A DNA stretch of 64,000 bases, from assembly GCF_021234875.1 (NCBI RefSeq), contig NZ_JAJQVM010000010.1, forward strand, positions 81,492 to 145,491, written 5' to 3'. This document shows positions 40,504-49,521 of the stretch, in pieces. A program made the position numbers and the translations under genes. The DNA is from Marinibactrum halimedae. GTDB taxonomy: Bacteria; Pseudomonadota; Gammaproteobacteria; Pseudomonadales; Cellvibrionaceae. The notes below the pieces were generated by a model. The model searched no databases. It saw only the letters and a list, made by a program, of their open reading frames with translations, and was not told where the DNA came from. The number at the start of each line of letters is the position of its first letter. The stretch's first letter is position 1.

Positions 40504-42963
40504 TTAAGCAGTTGCGTGTGTTTTGCCGTATTGCTGAAGTGCCAATAGCGCATTTTCCAGCCGCTCATCTTGGTGGCTGCGAAGCTCCCCACTCAAAAGG
40601 GATTTCGCTTTTTCATAATGCCCACATTCAGCATAAATAAACGCCCTACGGACGGTGTAGTCAATCTCATCTTCAATAGTGATTTCTTCTTCAAACAAAA
40701 CGAGATCATCAACAACCAAACTCTCTCCCGTGGAAGCACTAGGTTCGTAATTCGCTGTTTTATGCTGTATGCGAGCTTTTAATTCATCGTCGGTTCCAGG
40801 GCCAGTCGCCGAAGCAAGGGCGTCTTGCCCAATAGCATCAACACCCAGCTCTTGATCAGTCGTACTTGTGGTAGAGGTCAAGGCCGTTGACTCGTAATCA
40901 TCGAAAGCAGTTTCATCTAGCTCAATTGAACCCCAATCATCATCCTCGGCATCGTCCAATAATGAAAGATCAATGTCTGAACTGGGCGCTGTCTTCTTTT
41001 CCTTTGGGTTAATTTCATCATCAAGTTGTAAAGGTGTGTTGTTTGGGGCGGGTTGTTCAACTAATGCTTCGTTGCGTTGCTCCAAGTCCGCAGGTGATAT
41101 CGCTGAAGGCTCCTCTTGAGCTGTATCCTGAAGGCCTACGTCTGCTGGTACTTGTTCTTCTAGTATTGATTCTTCTAGTATTGGCTCTTGTCCGAATTCG
41201 ACTGCCTCAGACTCTATCTCCGATTGATTGGGCGGAGGTTCATCTACCCATGTACCGACAAACGCCTGTGCCACTGCCGCTGGCATGGCTCCATGAGATG
41301 GAATTTCTTCTAATGTGGGTACTTGCGCAGGGTGTATCAGTGATTGATCAAAGTGGGAGGGCGACTTTTGGCGAAAAAACTGGCCATTATCCATGGTTAA
41401 CTCTTCCCGGGTATGACTGCCATCCGACTCTCGCTTCTTGTTTACCCAAAAGGCCGGCGCGAAGCGGTACATTAATACAACACCTGCCAACAAGCCCACC
41501 AAGACAGCCCCCGCCATTGAGAGCAACTGCACCCACAAGGGCGTCATTTGATAAGCGTTGCTGCTAACAACATCGATATTATTCACTGCTGGGGCAGGGT
41601 CATCATTGGCCCGAGAAATTAACGTCGCCGCCCCTTCTCTCACTCCTCCCACTAATGAGCTCTGTGGTAACGTCTTGGTTGCAGCCACTCTTCGTAATTC
41701 GTTTATCTCAACCTGTTGTGCATCAATAACGGATTTAAGTTCAGCTAAATACCGAGAAATCTCATTACCCATACCCTCAAAATCACTTGCCGCCTGTAGT
41801 GTATTTTCTTGGGAAAACGTCCCGACTTGCGCACCGAAAGGTAATTGAGCGTCACCATCAGTGACGACATCGCTTTTCACTTCTACAACAGACTCATTCT
41901 TTTCATTTAATAATGCTTCCAGGCGTTTCGAGGGAGGATAAGCCGACGACAATGTCAGCCTCGCCGTCGGTAGTTCACTGTCTTGCTTTGTCTTTGTAGA
42001 GTGTTGAATATCAGAGCTATGCGCTACTTCGGTTTTCCAACCTTGTTCTGCAGGTAGTTGAATTGTCACCCCTGCCAACATTTTGTCAGGGTCACCATTA
42101 ATAAACGCATGTGAATTGAAGTGGACTATCCAACGACTTGCGTGGTCGATACTCCATTCCGTTTGCTCTGCCACTTTTTGGGCAATTGCTCCTAAAGTAT
42201 CGCCCGAAGCAATATGATAGACAGCCTCAGGGTCGACGGGTTGAAACTCACTGGTTTGGGAAACTGAAACACCTGTCTTTTCAGCATTCGGCTTTTCTAA
42301 ACTCGACTTTTCTGCATCCAACGACTCACTTGCCCAGGTTTCAGAGGCAAAACTCATTGAATGAGAAAGCGGATTATTCACCGAAGGGCTACTTTCAAAA
42401 GAGGTATTTTTAAAAGAGGTACGCTCGAAAGCAGTACTTTTCACAAGCGGCGCCTCTGTTATTGGCCTTCGTTCTGAAACAACGGATTTTTGTGCAATCA
42501 ATTCAACACTCGATCCATCGACGGGGAGACGTGTGGGGGCATTAGGGAACAGGGTGTAATCTCTAACAATCGTGCCTTCAGATGACTCTAATGCAAGGGC
42601 GAATGAAACATAAGGTTCTGTGACCACACCGGATGAACCAATGACAATACGAATTCCACTGGGTGTTTCAACCGCTTTGACTCTGATCTTCGCCGGCAAT
42701 GGCCCTCGCACTAGGCCCATTTGATCTGCTTCTTTGACGCTTAGGAGCCTCACATTAAGATCTTGAATATCGGTACGCTGACCAAGATCGAGAACCGGGA
42801 TCGTTACAGATAAGGGATAGCCAAGCACTGTTTCATGGGGCAGTGCGTCGCCGAGCCCTATTGCTCCCGCACTCGAATGAAATCCGGTCAACACCAGCGC
42901 ACTGAAAATAGATTTCGCTAAACGCTTTTCTTGAAAACGTGCAAGCCCTAAGCACTTAATCAT
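40504..42963 (-). CDS. FimV/HubP-like pole protein with LysM domain
   Basis: The 819-residue protein has a signal peptide, the FimV N-terminal domain (IGLGDALPHETVLGYPLSVT, then LNVRLLSVKEADQMGL), a LysM domain near 245-310 (HIASGDTLGAIAQKV and on), a coiled coil near 400-430, one membrane helix (about 475-500), an acidic cytoplasmic region, and the FimV C-terminal domain (VRRAFIYAECGHYEKAKSLL). FimV/HubP proteins organise the cell pole and type IV pili. It is the first host gene beyond the tRNA. Confidence 0.88.
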   Translation of the reverse strand: MIKCLGLARFQEKRLAKSIFSALVLTGFHSSAGAIGLGDALPHETVLGYPLSVTIPVLDLGQRTDIQDLNVRLLSVKEADQMGLVRGPLPAKIRVKAVETPSGIRIVIGSSGVVTEPYVSFALALESSEGTIVRDYTLFPNAPTRLPVDGSSVELIAQKSVVSERRPITEAPLVKSTAFERTSFKNTSFESSPSVNNPLSHSMSFASETWASESLDAEKSSLEKPNAEKTGVSVSQTSEFQPVDPEAVYHIASGDTLGAIAQKVAEQTEWSIDHASRWIVHFNSHAFINGDPDKMLAGVTIQLPAEQGWKTEVAHSSDIQHSTKTKQDSELPTARLTLSSAYPPSKRLEALLNEKNESVVEVKSDVVTDGDAQLPFGAQVGTFSQENTLQAASDFEGMGNEISRYLAELKSVIDAQQVEINELRRVAATKTLPQSSLVGGVREGAATLISRANDDPAPAVNNIDVVSSNAYQMTPLWVQLLSMAGAVLVGLLAGVVLMYRFAPAFWVNKKRESDGSHTREELTMDNGQFFRQKSPSHFDQSLIHPAQVPTLEEIPSHGAMPAAVAQAFVGTWVDEPPPNQSEIESEAVEFGQEPILEESILEEQVPADVGLQDTAQEEPSAISPADLEQRNEALVEQPAPNNTPLQLDDEINPKEKKTAPSSDIDLSLLDDAEDDDWGSIELDETAFDDYESTALTSTTSTTDQELGVDAIGQDALASATGPGTDDELKARIQHKTANYEPSASTGESLVVDDLVLFEEEITIEDEIDYTVRRAFIYAECGHYEKAKSLLSGELRSHQDERLENALLALQQYGKTHATA

Positions 42964-43525
42964 TACTCACCCCCTCCCTTATTTACTGGCAACAAAAGCA
43001 GAAAGTGACACTTCTTCCCACTTTAACAAGCACGTCAACTGTGCATATACCAAATTCAAAAGCACAATGGATTGTCATGGAATAAGAATCTATTAACCTA
43101 GAAGACATTGAAAACATAAATTATATTATTAGTATATTCGACAAGACATAGCCAAAGCGACTAAACAAAAGTAGCAGAAATCAGTAGAAATTATTCTGTT
43201 ATAGGTAGGACAGAATACAGCAAACCACGAAAAAACAACTAAAGTCTTCCAAAGAATCCAAAAACTTAGCAACCAGTCAATCTATCTTCAAGTTTAAACT
43301 ATATGTTTGAGATTCAGGAATTACAAGATTGGGTAATAGTGGAGATAGCAGACAGCTCTATTTGTTAACGCAGAGGTATATTACGAAGGATTAAGCTGTC
43401 ATTGGCAGAGTAAATCAGTCTATCAAAGAAACTAAAATAGAAAGAACATGCTCTGCCAAAAAATAAAATGACTAACGCATAAACGCCATTAAAGGAAATG
43501 AAACACTCTCTGATGAGCCTATATT
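42964..43525. other. Non-coding A+T-rich gap
   Basis: The 562 bp between the FimV-like gene's start and the end of the PepSY gene contain no convincing ORF, repeat or terminator. The left part should hold the promoter of the FimV-like gene. Confidence 0.6.
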
Positions 43526-44698
43526 TTAAGCATCCAATTCAGGTGAGTAAGGCAATGTTTCTCGGTGTTGCTTTCGTTTGCGCTTAGATTTTGATCGATT
43601 AAAGAATCGACCATACCACATGTAAAGCCCACTGCCCGATAAAAAGCAAATGCCAATACCCACTAAGCACCATACTAATTTACTGCCTATTCCTGCAAAA
43701 TTTCCAAAATGTAATTCCCGAAAACTGTCTAATATCGTCCAAAGCACAGATTGCTGACGGATGTCGTAATCGAACTGGTAAGCTCCTGTATTCGCATCAA
43801 AACTGACACGAGAACTGTAATCACTAGAGAAAGGATTAGACGTGTTCACACTACCGTACACCACTAAAGAACGCCCCTCTTCCGTTGGAAAAAACAAATA
43901 CGTGGGGGTAAAAGATTGAATACGCTCAGTCGAAGTCTTAATAATTTCATCAAAATTCAGTACCTCACTGTACAATCGACGCTCCATAATAGGGTGATGA
44001 TCTACAGAGCTATGCTCCTTAACTTCATCTAAATATTCAAATAAATTGAAGTAGGCACCAGTGAAGCCTAATATCAATAACACCGGTGAGCACCAAATCC
44101 CTGAGAAACGATGTAAACGGCGCGTCATGACTTTTGGTCGCTTATCCCAGTTGAGAGTAAAAAATTGGCGCCAAAACTTCCGATAAACAATGAGTCCGGT
44201 GATGCCCAATATCATCAAAGACAACGCCGTAATCAAACCAATTAGCAAGCCAATAAAAGGGGATGATTTCCAAAGGTTATTGAGCATCAGCGTATAATGG
44301 AAGTGCAATAGCCAGTCGGTAAGATCATGGTGAAGTGGAACAGGTGAACTGAGCACCTGATTCCCATATGGGTCTAAATAAACTTTATACCAATCTTCAG
44401 TCCCTTTTTTAATCAAATATACTCGATCCGACTCATGCTTATCATCAAAGAACTCCCAGCTACCAATTTCATATTCCGGGTATGAGGCATTGATGGTAGC
44501 CACCAGCGAATTAAAACTTAAACGGGAGGGCGTCGTAGTTGAATACTGTTTATTCGCCAAGCTGGCCGCTTCTGGCATCAATAGAGCATCCAACTCAAAC
44601 TTAAAAACTAAAATACTGCCGGTAAGGGCGATTAAAAATACCGGAATCAAAACAGCTAAGGCTAAATAACTGTGAATTTTAAATAACGCTCTACGCAT
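43526..44698 (-). CDS. PepSY-associated membrane protein (iron-linked reductase type)
   Basis: The 390-residue protein has four membrane helices: YLALAVLIPVFLIALTGSIL (about 12-34), one at about 145-170, one at about 205-225, and one near 345-370. Long periplasmic loops carry the PepSY-type WYKVYLDPYGNQVL segment. His residues near the helices (HDLTDWLLHFHYTL, HRFSGIW) may bind haem. Members are often found in iron and siderophore operons. It lies 32 bp after the MFS gene under a shared Fur box. Confidence 0.82.
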   Translation of the reverse strand: MRRALFKIHSYLALAVLIPVFLIALTGSILVFKFELDALLMPEAASLANKQYSTTTPSRLSFNSLVATINASYPEYEIGSWEFFDDKHESDRVYLIKKGTEDWYKVYLDPYGNQVLSSPVPLHHDLTDWLLHFHYTLMLNNLWKSSPFIGLLIGLITALSLMILGITGLIVYRKFWRQFFTLNWDKRPKVMTRRLHRFSGIWCSPVLLILGFTGAYFNLFEYLDEVKEHSSVDHHPIMERRLYSEVLNFDEIIKTSTERIQSFTPTYLFFPTEEGRSLVVYGSVNTSNPFSSDYSSRVSFDANTGAYQFDYDIRQQSVLWTILDSFRELHFGNFAGIGSKLVWCLVGIGICFLSGSGLYMWYGRFFNRSKSKRKRKQHRETLPYSPELDA

Positions 44699-44730
44699 AC
44701 GCTGTTTTCCTTATTGTTGTCGGGTTTGCA

Positions 44731-45942
44731 TCATGCATTGGCCTCGGTTGAGCCTGTACTCTCTATGGGTTTTGAAAGTTTTCGTTGAAACAACCCATAA
44801 AACAGAGCAAGAAAGGCAGCAAATCCAATCAGTGAGGCAATAAACATGCTCTGTAAGCCCATTGAATCTACCAAATACCCCACCATAAACGACGCCCCAA
44901 TGACCCCTACATTCTGAAAGAAATGCAGCTTGCTGAAATCCGATGCATACTGTGCAGGCTCGCTTACATCGAACAAAATTACCTCCAACCGTACAGTAAT
45001 TTGATACAGTCCGAAGCCAAATAAACAACGTCCAATAAAAATGGCCCATTCGTTGGGGCTTGCTTGCAACATTAACCCCACCATCGCAATAACAGAGGCA
45101 TTAACAATGACAAAAAAATGGGATTGTGTATTTTTTTGTCGCCGACTCCACCATAGACACAACAACGCTACCCAGGCAGGAATGGCATAGACCCAAGCCG
45201 TAATGAATTCATTTTGCGCTCCGCTGATCTGCTCCCAATATCGAGAAAAGAACGGGCGTATTAAAAAGGCACTGAAATAAAACAATGCACTTACGGCACA
45301 TAACCTCGCCACTAATGAGGTCACTTTTTGAGAAGACGACGCCTCAGAAACTGGAGTGCTTGGCGGAACAGGTTGTGAAACGCGTGCGCTAACACCTAAG
45401 TGAACAATTAACACCACGCACATAATGACTTGGATGATGTCAGAAATGGGCATGACCAGATACACGTCTTTTGGGCTCAACATTTGCAAAACAAATCCAC
45501 CCAGCAATGCACCACCAATAGCACCAAAGTGCATCAGCACAGAAAATAAACCGGCCACGCCAAGGTGCTTTTCTTTCTCTTCCAAACGCATAACATAAGG
45601 ATAAATAAGCAAGTAGCTAGCTTTAAACACCAACATTAATTGTGATGCTATCCAAAAATGGACAATGGAAGTGGTGGTATAGCAGTACACCCCCAGCATC
45701 GCGGCTATCATTTGGGTGTATACCCATATATGCAATTCATGAAAGCGTTTAGCCACTTTTGCCCAAAGTGGAAATGCACTCATCACTGTGAAACAACACG
45801 CAGCGATGTAAAAACCTACATGCTGGGAACTTTCAATACCAAACGCAGCGGAAAAAAATTGAGAATAAAACGGCAATAACATGGTATCGGCCACAACCGA
45901 CACCAACGTTAAGGCGATAAGGATTCGCTTCAACGTCATCAT
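44731..45942 (-). CDS. MFS transporter, probably siderophore-related
   Basis: The protein has 12 hydrophobic segments and begins at ATG 45942 (MMTLKRILIALTLVSVV) after a GGAG site; a longer frame from TTG at 46029 is less likely. It lies in an operon with a PepSY protein and behind a Fur box, so it probably moves a siderophore or its degradation product. No TonB receptor or synthesis gene is in the window. Confidence 0.8.
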   Translation of the reverse strand: MMTLKRILIALTLVSVVADTMLLPFYSQFFSAAFGIESSQHVGFYIAACCFTVMSAFPLWAKVAKRFHELHIWVYTQMIAAMLGVYCYTTTSIVHFWIASQLMLVFKASYLLIYPYVMRLEEKEKHLGVAGLFSVLMHFGAIGGALLGGFVLQMLSPKDVYLVMPISDIIQVIMCVVLIVHLGVSARVSQPVPPSTPVSEASSSQKVTSLVARLCAVSALFYFSAFLIRPFFSRYWEQISGAQNEFITAWVYAIPAWVALLCLWWSRRQKNTQSHFFVIVNASVIAMVGLMLQASPNEWAIFIGRCLFGFGLYQITVRLEVILFDVSEPAQYASDFSKLHFFQNVGVIGASFMVGYLVDSMGLQSMFIASLIGFAAFLALFYGLFQRKLSKPIESTGSTEANA

Positions 45943-46082
45943 GAACTTCACACTCCACCCTAATGGCCTTTCAACACAATTGGCTTCATTACCTACCGTT
46001 GGCTTTATGCCATTGGCTCCCAATTGCAAAGATGACCCAATTCTAATAACACTAAGGAGTGGACGTTATCAAAATATAAAGG

Positions 46083-46106
46083 TTAATGCAAATCATTATC
46101 ATTTTT
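46083..46106 (-). promoter_or_regulatory. Fur box upstream of the MFS-PepSY operon
   Basis: The minus strand reads AATGATAATGATTTGCATT (46103-46085), a close match to the Fur consensus with repeated GATAAT units. It is about 145 bp upstream of the MFS ATG. The gap 45943-46335 shows nothing else of note. Confidence 0.75.
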
Positions 46107-46335
46107 AATATAAGTGTCATAATAGATCAAATCGAGCCCCTTCTACTTTGATGTCATTGCCACTTAGCACCAATACTCCTATTCGGAAATGCTGAGTTTG
46201 CGAACGATTACAGGGGGTTTGTTATGGGTGAGATTTTATGGTGATATTGACTTACTAGAAATAAGAAATTACTGAACCTCGATCAATTTCCTCTCAACAG
46301 ATGGAACTGTAAAATATACAAGGCACATTAAAAAT

Positions 46336-46449
46336 ATGGAAAAACTATTAATACTCGACATCGACGAAACATTAATTCATGCAACCGAGAAAAGGATTTT
46401 AGGTGTCGAAGTTGATGATTATATAGGCTTCTTAATGCTCACGCCTTAA
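46336..46449 (+). pseudogene. 5' remnant of an NIF/FCP1-like HAD phosphatase gene
   Basis: A frame from ATG 46336 gives MEKLLILDIDETLIHATEKR, the start of HAD phosphatases with the catalytic D-x-D-E-T motif. It ends after 37 codons, at TAA 46447-46449, and its last codons already lie inside the end of the reductase gene on the other strand. Members of this family are normally 150-200 residues long, so this is a truncated remnant. Confidence 0.75.
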
Positions 46450-47482
46450 GAAAAGCATCAGAATAAATATCCGCTTTTGCCACGCCACGCATAAAGCTCA
46501 ATCGACTCAGCTGTTCAACCATCGTTGGCGAGCCACAAAGATAAACGCAATGACCAGAAAGGGATGAAAAATCCGATCGTAATACCGATTCAACCTCACC
46601 GGTTCGAATATCTTCTAGCCGGCTTTTTTGTGCTGGTGTGGATAGAGGAAGAGGCAATAATATTTTACTGAAATCCACCGATGGATTGACACCACGCCGC
46701 ACCACAGGGATAAAACGAAGTTGGCGGTATTTGGCTAACAATAAAATCAGTTCCGGTAGTGGGTAAAAATGCTCAACTTCCCCCATTGCCCAATAAACAC
46801 TGATCGCCGCGTTAGGGTCTTGCGCCAATAACGTTCTTACCACCGCCATTACCGCTCCAATACCCGTGCCAGTCGCAATAAAAACATGAGGCTTTCCGAT
46901 ATTGGTATCACTCAAAACAAAGTGGCCTTGCGGCGTAGACAACCGAACTGTTTCGCCCAAGCGGCCCTGTATTTTCAACCAGTCACTGAACTGACCTTGT
47001 AAGCGATGACGAATATGAAAGGTCAACACACCATCTGCCATCACACTGGCAATGGAGTAGGCGCGCCCTACCCCATCAGGTCGAAATAAAGTAACAAACT
47101 GACCGGCTTCCCACGTAAAGTGGCTGGTTGGCTGAAGAGAAAGACGTATCACCCCACCTGGCAACAAGGTTTTCTCGGTGATACAGCCTTCCAACACCGT
47201 AGACTGACCGGGAAGCGATAAACGTAATTCTCCCTGAGTTGGAGGGTAGGCTTTGCAAATAAGCACTTTACCACTGGCTTTTTCCGAAGGCGTTAAACTG
47301 TCCTGCCCTTCTTGAGGTAATGTACCCTCGGCCTGCAACATACACGCACAACACAATCCGTTACCACAACCATAGGGCACAGGAATACCTGCATCCAGTA
47401 AATTTGCCAAGATCGTCTTAGCGGAATCTACCTCAACACGCTTATCATCAAACCACATTTGTACTGAAGAGTGAGCCTTCAT
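46439..47482 (-). CDS. 2Fe-2S ferredoxin-FAD/NAD reductase
   Basis: The 347-residue protein has an N-terminal plant-type ferredoxin domain (YGCGNGLCCACMLQAEG with Cys in the 39-47 stretch, and the fourth Cys in VLICKAYP) and a C-terminal ferredoxin-reductase part: RAYSIAS for FAD binding, FIATGTGIGAVMAV and VYLCGSPTMVEQL for NAD. Such proteins feed electrons to oxygenases. It follows miaE by 40 bp in the same direction, so it may serve the diiron centre of MiaE. Confidence 0.88.
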   Translation of the reverse strand: MKAHSSVQMWFDDKRVEVDSAKTILANLLDAGIPVPYGCGNGLCCACMLQAEGTLPQEGQDSLTPSEKASGKVLICKAYPPTQGELRLSLPGQSTVLEGCITEKTLLPGGVIRLSLQPTSHFTWEAGQFVTLFRPDGVGRAYSIASVMADGVLTFHIRHRLQGQFSDWLKIQGRLGETVRLSTPQGHFVLSDTNIGKPHVFIATGTGIGAVMAVVRTLLAQDPNAAISVYWAMGEVEHFYPLPELILLLAKYRQLRFIPVVRRGVNPSVDFSKILLPLPLSTPAQKSRLEDIRTGEVESVLRSDFSSLSGHCVYLCGSPTMVEQLSRLSFMRGVAKADIYSDAFLKA

Positions 47483-47522
47483 TCTCTACCTATTCCGATT
47501 CGAATTGAGAAGCCGATTTTCA

Positions 47523-48293
47523 TTAAGCGGCCACTGGCATACCCGAATGAAAACGAAATTGCGGGTCTTCACTGAGAATAAGATCGGCCTCGACTTCGCC
47601 CCAAAAACGCACGCGCTCGGAAATATCTTCCCCTGCAATACGTGCCGCCAACGCGAGATAATCAGAAAAATGACGTGCTTCTGATTTCAGTAAACGATAA
47701 TAAAAGGTACCCAACTCTTCATCGAGTAACGGCGCCAATGCCGCAAATCGCTCGCATGATCTTGCCTCAATATACGCACCGATAATGAGTTTATCGACCA
47801 ACGTCGCAGGTTCATAGGTGCGGACTTTTTTAATTAGGCCTTTCGCGTATCGTGCCGCCGACAATTCTTGATAGGGTATGTTACGCGACTTAAGAATCTC
47901 TAACACTTGTTCGAAATGCACCAACTCTTCTTTAATCAAGCTGACCATTTTCTGGATAATGTCATCGCCGTACTCAATACCATTACGACTATGGATAGGT
48001 GTGCTAAGCGCGATTTTTTTATCAGGAAAATCACTGCCTTTTTTATGGTACACAAAATCCTCATACGGCTTTACCCACTGTAAAATGGATTGGGCACTGT
48101 CTTTGTCTGCCGCGTAACGACGAATCAATAAAATGGCGGTTTGTGCCGCTTTTAATTCGCAATTGCAATGATCTACCAGCAAAACGGGCAAATTATCTGG
48201 GTGAGAAGCGACTTCAAGCCACTCTGTTGGGGTTTTACAGGCTAGAAAATCATGAACCGGACTGAGTAGCTTTTCAATATGTGGGAGCATCAT
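47523..48293 (-). CDS. miaE: tRNA-(ms2io6A37) hydroxylase
   Basis: The 256-residue protein has the MiaE layout: DHCNCELKAAQTAI, EELVHFEQVLEILKSRNIPY, YIEARSCERFAALA and LLKSEARHFSDYLALA, with the Glu and Glu-x-x-His ligands of the diiron centre. It hydroxylates the isopentenyl side chain of ms2i6A at position 37 of tRNAs reading UNN codons. It needs O2 and an electron donor. Confidence 0.93.
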   Translation of the reverse strand: MMLPHIEKLLSPVHDFLACKTPTEWLEVASHPDNLPVLLVDHCNCELKAAQTAILLIRRYAADKDSAQSILQWVKPYEDFVYHKKGSDFPDKKIALSTPIHSRNGIEYGDDIIQKMVSLIKEELVHFEQVLEILKSRNIPYQELSAARYAKGLIKKVRTYEPATLVDKLIIGAYIEARSCERFAALAPLLDEELGTFYYRLLKSEARHFSDYLALAARIAGEDISERVRFWGEVEADLILSEDPQFRFHSGMPVAA

Positions 48294-48547
48294 GAGGTAC
48301 AGGCTAAATAGTTAAGTGTGAGTTGTAAAAAGTGTTTCGATACGATGGTGACAAGCCGCAATAAAGGACAGAGATTAGAAAATACCGATAACGAAGTGTT
48401 AATGAAAATTCTGGCGCGTAATGACACTTCAGTATTGATGTTATGAATGATCAATTTTAACCACATGAATGCCTAGTCGCCTAAATTGCCCTTATTTACC
48501 ACTTCACAGAAATCAATTATCTCAAAATTGTATTTATTTAAATCGAT

Positions 48548-49033
48548 TTATTCTATGGGGGACGTTTCTATCGATAACGTCTGCACTTCGCCTGGCGCAA
48601 TGTAGCGATCATAGTAAGCTGTCGAGAGCGCATAATAATCATGGTCTATCTGCTTTCGAAGTTCCCACAATGAATAGTGAGAAAATTCGGGCCGTACCGA
48701 AAAACCAAACATTTCAGGTTGATCAATTTGACGAGCTCCTGCTCGCAGCAAATCGTATACCCAGCAATACCCCCCCTGCTCTTCTTTAAACTCGATTTGC
48801 TGATGGGTAATTTGCGCCAATAATAATTTGTCATCAAAGAGGTGTATCTTGTGTTCAACCACTTGTGTTAAAAATCGCTCAAGCCGGTTAGCGATGATAC
48901 GGCGCTGATCCATAGAATAGGCATTCCAATGAATTACCTCATGGGCAAAGCGCTTACAGCCACGGCAAACATTATCACCAATGCCTGTTGAACAAATGCC
49001 GACACAGGGAGTGGGTACCGGTTTAAAGACCAC
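48548..49033 (-). CDS. DUF1289 protein
   Basis: The 161-residue protein starts PVPTPCVGICSTGIGDNVCRGCKRFAHEVIHWN, the DUF1289 Cys pattern (Cys in CVGIC and CRGC). The rest (QRRIIANRLERFLTQVVEHK, then a domain with GGYCWVYDLLRAGARQID) is a less common C-terminal extension. Its function is unknown; a small metal-binding role is likely. It has its own transcription unit between miaE and acnB. Confidence 0.85.
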   Translation of the reverse strand: MVFKPVPTPCVGICSTGIGDNVCRGCKRFAHEVIHWNAYSMDQRRIIANRLERFLTQVVEHKIHLFDDKLLLAQITHQQIEFKEEQGGYCWVYDLLRAGARQIDQPEMFGFSVRPEFSHYSLWELRKQIDHDYYALSTAYYDRYIAPGEVQTLSIETSPIE

Positions 49034-49521
49034 AAAAATTACCTTTGTTTATACAGCATTACCTTCAATATCAATGAAGATAACCGACGAAACCTAAGCG
49101 CGCCATTATCCTTATACATCGCATAATTACCAGCCACTTTTTTGGGCTCTTGCACAGAAAACAAAACCGCTCCAGAACACACATCGCCCAACAAAAAAGC
49201 CGTATTTTGTCATCAACCACTCACAACAAAGTGATTACCAAGGGTCAAAAAACCGCAATACACCAACCTGGCACAATAAAATGAATATAAAAAAGACGAA
49301 TTGAACAAAAAGAAAACGTAAAAATGGTCACTTATTGCGCAATACTCAGTATTTTCTACAATTCTTAACACCTAAACGAATTTTCTGTAAGATTTTGCCC
49401 ACAATTATTTGGCATTTGTCGAAACATTGACCAAGTTTTTTGTGGATCTAACTCTTGCCTGGATGCGCACTCGCCTCATCCATACTGCATGAGAAACCCA
49501 TTTATAATGAGGATAACAACC
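49034..49521. other. Upstream region of acnB
   Basis: The 488 bp contain no ORF. TTGACC (near 49428) followed by TAACTC 16 bp later is a weak promoter candidate, and GGATG/CATCC near 49460-49480 could form a small hairpin before the ribosome site. No clear binding site for a known regulator is seen. Confidence 0.4.

Noticed and set aside
41034..41567. Plus-strand frame of 177 residues opposite the FimV-like gene
   Set aside because: It is low-complexity Leu/Pro/Val sequence antisense to the acidic repeat-rich part of the FimV-like protein.
44711..45049. 112-residue frame overlapping the MFS gene end
   Set aside because: It is an out-of-frame shadow within the transporter gene.
49455..49482. 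Riboswitch or iron-responsive element before acnB
   Set aside because: Only a weak 6-bp hairpin is present, with no known motif.
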